15,445 nucleotides of DNA. It comes from UBA5972 sp964588725 (GTDB lineage Bacteria > Pseudomonadota > Alphaproteobacteria > Rhodobacterales > Rhodobacteraceae). The notes under the pieces were generated by a model. It was given only the letters and a program-made list of their open reading frames with translations. It did not search any database and was not told the origin of the DNA. Position 1 is the stretch's first letter. Each line of letters begins with the position of its first letter. The stretch is taken from contig CAZPQL010000067.1 in assembly GCA_964588725.1 (NCBI GenBank), positions 1 through 15,445 on the forward strand, written 5' to 3'. The position numbers and the translations under genes are program-made. Below, piece after piece: positions 12,661 through 15,445 of the stretch.

Positions 12661-13863
12661 TTAAAACTTAGTTGTTTCCTCAACTTCTTCAACAGAAAAT
12701 AATTCATCACCAGAATCGTCATTAATAAACTTCTGGACAATCTGCTTCACAAAAGTTCGTTCTGAATCAACTCCACCGTCTGCTGCGTACTGAGGATAAA
12801 CACTTACTTCAGCTGCATCATTGAGTGAAAATCCATCATAAATTAGACCCGCCATTTCGACTGAGGTTCTTGTTGAAATTCCACTACCTAATGTAGCGTT
12901 ATCAGATGAAGCGTTTACTCGTGTCATATTCGCTATCTTAGCTATGTTCTCTAACATTATAGTATCTACATGAGGAAACATATAACTGAGTAATGAGTAT
13001 TCCTCAGTTTCATTTAAGACATCCATTTCTACTATTGTAAATCTGTCCATTAATGCTTTATCCATAACTCTGGTTGATGTATACTCATTACCTATATTAG
13101 CCGTTGCCACGAAAGTAACACCAGGAGCAACTTTGATAGTTGCTTGACCATCTTGTTCATCTAATCGTAAGTATCTTTGACCTTGGTCAAGAACAGTCAT
13201 TAAGATATTCCACGCATCTGGATGAGCTCTTGAAAGTTCATCTAATAGAATTACAGCGTTCTCAGTTTGAATGGCCTTAACGAATACTGATTCTGAAAAG
13301 TAGGTCCCATCCGCTTGATTAAAGTGTGTATTACCGATTAATGTTGACCTAGGGTCCTGTGTGGCTCCTAAATTAAAATAACAATCTGGTCTATCTAATG
13401 AATTAACTAATGCTTTGGCAGCCATTGTTTTACCACAACCAGATGGTCCTACCATCATAATGTTTTTACCACGGACAGCTGACCTCATCAGATACTTCCA
13501 TTTTAATTCTTTCATCACAAGGCCCTTTGGCTTAAGTGAATATGAGCTATGTATAAAACTTACGACTGCGTCGTGTTCCTCGGGAACTTCAACTGTCATA
13601 GTTTCCTCTGTTGGTACATCTGTTGAAATTGATGTTTCGGTAGTGTCATCTACCATATCGTCTAATATTGACATATCCAATAGACGCCAGTAGTTACGAC
13701 CTGTAGTGGTCTTATATCGACCTATTAATTGATTGTTCTCAAACGCTCGTTTACGCGTTCCTGTTGAAATTTCAGAAGTTCGTTTAACTCCGTCAGTATC
13801 AGTTGCATTATATCTGTTCCCAGACTTTTCAACTTTCACTATAACCTCATAAACTGTACTCAT
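12661..13863 (-). CDS. MoxR-type AAA+ ATPase
   Basis: The 400-residue product has a Walker A GPSGCGKT (139-146), Walker B VILLDE (204-209), sensor 1 in FVATANIGNE with Asn256, and an arginine-finger region KALMDRF (269-275), in the order typical of MoxR/CbbQ-type AAA+ proteins. An N-terminal part of about 100 residues (EVIVKVEKSGNRYNATDTDG...) is extra to the ATPase core. Members of this family remodel protein complexes or help cofactor insertion, usually with a VWA-domain partner, which is not visible here. The tail is acidic. The ATG follows AGGAG at 6 nt, after a leader of about 60 nt containing a 14-bp tandem duplication. It has its own consensus promoter. Confidence 0.92.
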   Translation of the reverse strand: MSTVYEVIVKVEKSGNRYNATDTDGVKRTSEISTGTRKRAFENNQLIGRYKTTTGRNYWRLLDMSILDDMVDDTTETSISTDVPTEETMTVEVPEEHDAVVSFIHSSYSLKPKGLVMKELKWKYLMRSAVRGKNIMMVGPSGCGKTMAAKALVNSLDRPDCYFNLGATQDPRSTLIGNTHFNQADGTYFSESVFVKAIQTENAVILLDELSRAHPDAWNILMTVLDQGQRYLRLDEQDGQATIKVAPGVTFVATANIGNEYTSTRVMDKALMDRFTIVEMDVLNETEEYSLLSYMFPHVDTIMLENIAKIANMTRVNASSDNATLGSGISTRTSVEMAGLIYDGFSLNDAAEVSVYPQYAADGGVDSERTFVKQIVQKFINDDSGDELFSVEEVEETTKF

Positions 13864-13872
13864 ATAATCTCC

Positions 13873-13900
13873 TTTTGATTTTTTAATTTTGATTTTTTAA
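13873..13900. repeat. 14-bp tandem duplication in the AAA+ gene leader
   Basis: TTTTGATTTTTTAA occurs twice in direct succession on the plus strand, just upstream of the ribosome site of the AAA+ gene. Probably a slippage product; it gives an A-rich, unstructured leader. Confidence 0.85.
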
Positions 13901-13925
13901 TTGTTAATCTCTCGTTTATCTTACT

Positions 13926-13966
13926 ATGTAATATACGAACCTTTTGGTATGCCCCACAAGGATTAT
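13926..13966 (-). promoter_or_regulatory. consensus-type promoter for the AAA+ ATPase gene
   Basis: TTGTGG (13954-13959), 18-nt spacer containing ACCAAAAGGTTCG, TATATT (13930-13935) followed by ACATAGTAAG. The spacer and -10 are nearly identical to the block at 14260-14300. Confidence 0.75.
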
Positions 13967-13986
13967 TTTCAAATAATGAAAATAAT

Positions 13987-14223
13987 TTAGTCAAGTAATG
14001 ATTCCTTCTTAAAATCGTTATATGCCTTTGTGTCACCACATTCAAACCGTTCTCGTACTCTAACATTCTTAATGTTAGCCTTACCTGAATAATCCAGCAT
14101 AGTCATATCGTCCATGATATATTGTTTAGTGTCGCCACTTTGGTTAGTTAAGTCAACTCGTACAAACGAGCTAAGTTTTGGATTGAAGTTTAATAAGTAT
14201 TCTACTTTCTTTGATTTTGACAT
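13987..14223 (-). CDS. hypothetical protein, 78 aa
   Basis: Not recognised. The product begins MSKSKKVEYLLNFNPKLSSF and has alternating hydrophobic residues suggesting beta strands (FVRVDLTNQSG, KQYIMDD, NVRVRERF) and a single Cys; it ends ESLLD. The ATG follows AGGAG at 5 nt, a strong support for this frame over an overlapping frame at 13860-14066. It is the only gene directly downstream of the repeat-rich control region at 14256-14575, so its expression may be unusually regulated. A separate promoter for the AAA+ gene begins after its stop. Confidence 0.75.
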   Translation of the reverse strand: MSKSKKVEYLLNFNPKLSSFVRVDLTNQSGDTKQYIMDDMTMLDYSGKANIKNVRVRERFECGDTKAYNDFKKESLLD

Positions 14224-14255
14224 AATGTCTCCTAATTGGTTAATTGTTTATTTAT

Positions 14256-14300
14256 CTTACTATGTAATATACGAACCTTTAGGTGCACGGACCTAGGAAA
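14256..14300 (-). promoter_or_regulatory. promoter block upstream of the 78-aa gene
   Basis: TATATT (14266-14271) with the AAAGGTTCG spacer end and ACATAGTAAG tail, as at 13926-13966. The -35 position reads TAGGTC rather than TTGnnn, and CCTAGG lies at that point, so this copy may need an activator or be weak. Confidence 0.55.
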
Positions 14301-14334
14301 TTCCGAAACTAAGTTGTAACAATTTGTAACCATT

Positions 14335-14470
14335 AGGACTGCAAGCTTTTAGTTGTATGGTACAAGGATTAGCTGTCCCTGGATAGGACTGCGAGCTTTT
14401 AGTTGTAGGATACAAGTATCTGCCCCTACATCATTACAGGAGCTAAGCATATAGTTGTATGGTACAAATA
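14335..14470. repeat. three tandem repeats of about 50 bp with palindromic cores
   Basis: Three units start at about 14335, 14385 and 14438 (plus strand AGGACTGCAAGC..., AGGACTGCGAGC..., AGGAGCTAAGC...), each running into TTAGTTGTAnnnTACAA or a close variant. The cores TTGTATGGTACAA, TTGTAGGATACAA and TTGTATGGTACAA (14353-14365, 14403-14415, 14455-14467) are perfect 5+3+5 inverted repeats spaced 50 and 52 bp apart, close to five helical turns. On the minus strand TTGTAC/TTGTAT matches the promoter -35, but no TATATT follows. The array could be operator sites or decayed promoter copies. Confidence 0.8.
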
Positions 14471-14517
14471 AAAATTGCAGAGTATAACTCAAGGAGCTAA
14501 TTAGAGGAGCTACTAGC

Positions 14518-14560
14518 CTATACTAATTTACGAACCTTTCCAGGCACCTTCCTAGGACGG
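14518..14560 (-). promoter_or_regulatory. degenerate promoter-like block
   Basis: The minus strand reads CCTAGG, then GGAAAGGTTCG, TAAATT and AGTATAGG, a clear relative of the block at 14256-14300 but with a weakened -10. With that copy it brackets the three 50-bp repeats. Confidence 0.5.
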
Positions 14561-14598
14561 TTACATACTGTTACAAGTGACCTCCAGAAGCATAGCAA

Positions 14599-14828
14599 TA
14601 AAAAAGGGTCAGATGATTTAAACAATCAAATTGACCCTTTAACAAGAAAGATACCTCTATGTCAATACCTAACACCTACTACTACTATATCGTCTGTTAG
14701 GAAACGACTGATACACTCACAATGCGAATGTAATAAATTACCTGAAGTTGGAAAAAGGAAACATGATTATCTCATGTAAAACGAAAAGAAAAAACCAACC
14801 TCAGGATTTAAAATCTGTGTTACTCTTA
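14599..14828 (-). ncRNA. candidate structured non-coding RNA, about 230 nt
   Basis: This unit runs from a consensus promoter (start near 14828) to an intrinsic terminator at 14600-14640 and contains no frame longer than about 10 codons. Near the 5' end an 11-bp stem is formed by CCTGAGGTTGG (14795-14805) and CCAACTTCAGG (14741-14751), with one G-U pair; its loop holds a 6-bp hairpin ACATGA/TCATGT (14761-14777). Downstream is a 7-bp stem CCTAACA/TGTTAGG (14668-14701) whose loop has TAGTAGTAGTAGG, and then the terminator. It is not a tRNA and matches no RNA family I recognise. It may be a small regulatory RNA or an attenuated leader of the downstream gene. Confidence 0.65.
14600..14640 (-). terminator. 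intrinsic terminator of the candidate ncRNA
   Basis: On the minus strand AAAGGGTCA pairs with TGACCCTTT (9 bp), with an inner GATT/AATC stem, and the 3' arm runs into six T. The other strand lacks a T-run, so the terminator is directional. Confidence 0.8.
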
Positions 14829-14830
14829 TA

Positions 14831-14875
14831 CTATAATATAAGAACCTTTTGGTATATGATACAAGTCCTTTTTTT
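14831..14875 (-). promoter_or_regulatory. consensus promoter for the candidate ncRNA
   Basis: TTGTAT (14859-14864), 18-nt spacer, TATATT (14835-14840), with seven A upstream that overlap the stop codon of the acidic 69-aa gene. Nearly identical over 20 bases to the ligase promoter. Confidence 0.8.
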
Positions 14876-15083
14876 AAAAATCGTCTTGTAGTTTTGTGAA
14901 GTCTACATCTTCGTATGAAGCGTAGTTGTCATCAAGGTCTACAAAAAAGTCAATCTCATCTCCACCTATGTCTATGATTAACCCATCTATAGCTTCGATG
15001 ATATCCTCCTTAGTAATATCATCACCATTGGCGGCTTGTTCAGTAATATTTCTTAATTCTTCTATTATGTCATTATTTGTCAT
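14874..15083 (-). CDS. small acidic protein, 69 aa
   Basis: Not recognised. The product (MTNNDIIEELRNITEQAANG...) is strongly acidic, with a helical N-terminal half and a C-terminal run of Asp, Glu, Tyr and Phe ending KLQDDF. Such charge could suit DNA mimicry or binding to a basic partner, but that is only speculation. The ATG follows AAGGA at 7 nt. It lies 31 nt after the two-Cys-pair gene and shares its promoter. Its stop codon merges with the A-tract of the next promoter. Confidence 0.75.
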   Translation of the reverse strand: MTNNDIIEELRNITEQAANGDDITKEDIIEAIDGLIIDIGGDEIDFFVDLDDNYASYEDVDFTKLQDDF

Positions 15084-15114
15084 TTCGTATTCCTTGTTTT
15101 TTTATATACTATTT

Positions 15115-15303
15115 CTAACTACAATTCCCACATGGTTCTCTATCTAAACCATAAGTTGGAAAATCTATGTGATAATTAACTACACCTTTAACCACTTCAT
15201 AAGAAGTGTTACAGTCAGTACAGAACCGTACTGGGAAAGTTTCTTTATTTTCCCGTATATCGTTATCACTAATTTCTACTATTTCATTGTTGTAATCAAA
15301 CAT
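15115..15303 (-). CDS. small putative zinc-binding protein, 62 aa
   Basis: The product has two Cys pairs, C28-x2-C31 and C58-x2-C61, the second at the extreme C-terminus (PCGNCS). The spacing and length suggest a single zinc ribbon. The first 20 residues are acidic. No family is recognised; small zinc-ribbon proteins are common in phages and may bind nucleic acid or host proteins. The ATG follows AAAGGA at about 6 nt, and the gene is first behind the promoter at 15352-15397. Confidence 0.75.
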   Translation of the reverse strand: MFDYNNEIVEISDNDIRENKETFPVRFCTDCNTSYEVVKGVVNYHIDFPTYGLDREPCGNCS

Positions 15304-15351
15304 ATTCTATCCTTTTCTTTTTATTTATCATTTATCGTTACCCTTAACGAC

Positions 15352-15397
15352 TATTATAATATACAACTATTTCGCAATACGAAACAAGCCTTTTTTT
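15352..15397 (-). promoter_or_regulatory. consensus promoter for the two small genes
   Basis: TTGTTT (15382-15387), 18-nt spacer, TATATT (15358-15363), with an A-tract joining the stop codon of the gene at the window edge. Confidence 0.8.
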
Positions 15398-15445
15398 AAT
15401 CATCAACTTTAATGTGTGGTAATAATGGAACTCTAATTAAACCAC
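15396..15445 (-). CDS. C-terminal end of a gene cut by the window edge
   Basis: An open frame enters from the right edge and ends at TAA, giving a C-terminus GLIRVPLLPHIKVDD. The stop merges with the A-tract of the next promoter, as with other genes here, which supports this frame. Too short to identify. Confidence 0.5.
   Translation of the reverse strand, partial: GLIRVPLLPHIKVDD

Noticed and set aside
13860..14066. 68-aa minus-strand frame between the AAA+ and 78-aa genes
   Set aside because: It overlaps the 78-aa gene, which has a strong ribosome site, and runs across a consensus promoter and leader. It has no ribosome site of its own.
14335..14470. CRISPR array
   Set aside because: Only three units; they diverge, the conserved core is a short palindrome, and the intervening sequences do not have regular spacer length. 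No cas gene is nearby.
14224..14873. tRNA genes in the long non-coding stretch
   Set aside because: GGTTCG strings resemble a T-loop but belong to repeated promoter blocks. No acceptor stem or anticodon arm can be drawn.

Overview
This window reads as part of the genome of a large, tailed, probably T4-like bacteriophage. It is strongly AT-rich, tightly packed, and every convincing gene lies on the minus strand, so transcription runs from high to low coordinates. Most genes start behind a strong AGGAG-type ribosome site, and many genes are small and unrecognisable. No capsid, tail or terminase gene is visible, so the phage assignment is an inference from gene style plus a phage-type DNA ligase, a J-domain protein, peptide deformylase and many short unknown genes. 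The regular Shine-Dalgarno sites and sigma70-like promoters favour a host that uses both, such as a proteobacterium, but the host is not proven.

Layout in the direction of transcription: a truncated gene at the right edge; two small genes (one with two Cys pairs, one acidic); a 650-base stretch without protein genes that holds a promoter-to-terminator unit for a structured RNA of about 230 nt, then three tandem repeats of about 50 bp with palindromic cores and two promoter-like blocks; a 78-aa unknown; a MoxR-type AAA+ ATPase; an overlapping three-gene operon (membrane protein, protein with a ribosomal L7/L12 C-terminal-like motif, conserved phage-type unknown); an ATP-dependent DNA ligase; a protein joining a DUF262-like DGQHR motif to a C-terminal HNH nuclease motif, behind a foldable leader; a run of small genes (three-helix membrane protein, FmdB-like zinc ribbon, unknowns) leading to a J-domain protein, a coiled-coil membrane protein and translation initiation factor IF-3; a zinc-finger protein coupled to peptide deformylase; then an Hsp20-DnaK operon with its own control region, followed by three small unknown genes.

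At least seven promoters share one architecture: an A-tract, TTGnnn, exactly 18 nt, then TATATT. They often begin right at the stop codon of the preceding gene.

The main theme is control of protein synthesis and folding. IF-3, peptide deformylase, an L7/L12-like protein, a J-protein, a small heat shock protein and DnaK lie within about 11 kb. Together they suggest the phage brings its own kit for translation start, nascent-chain deformylation and folding. No GrpE gene is visible, so the host's would be needed.
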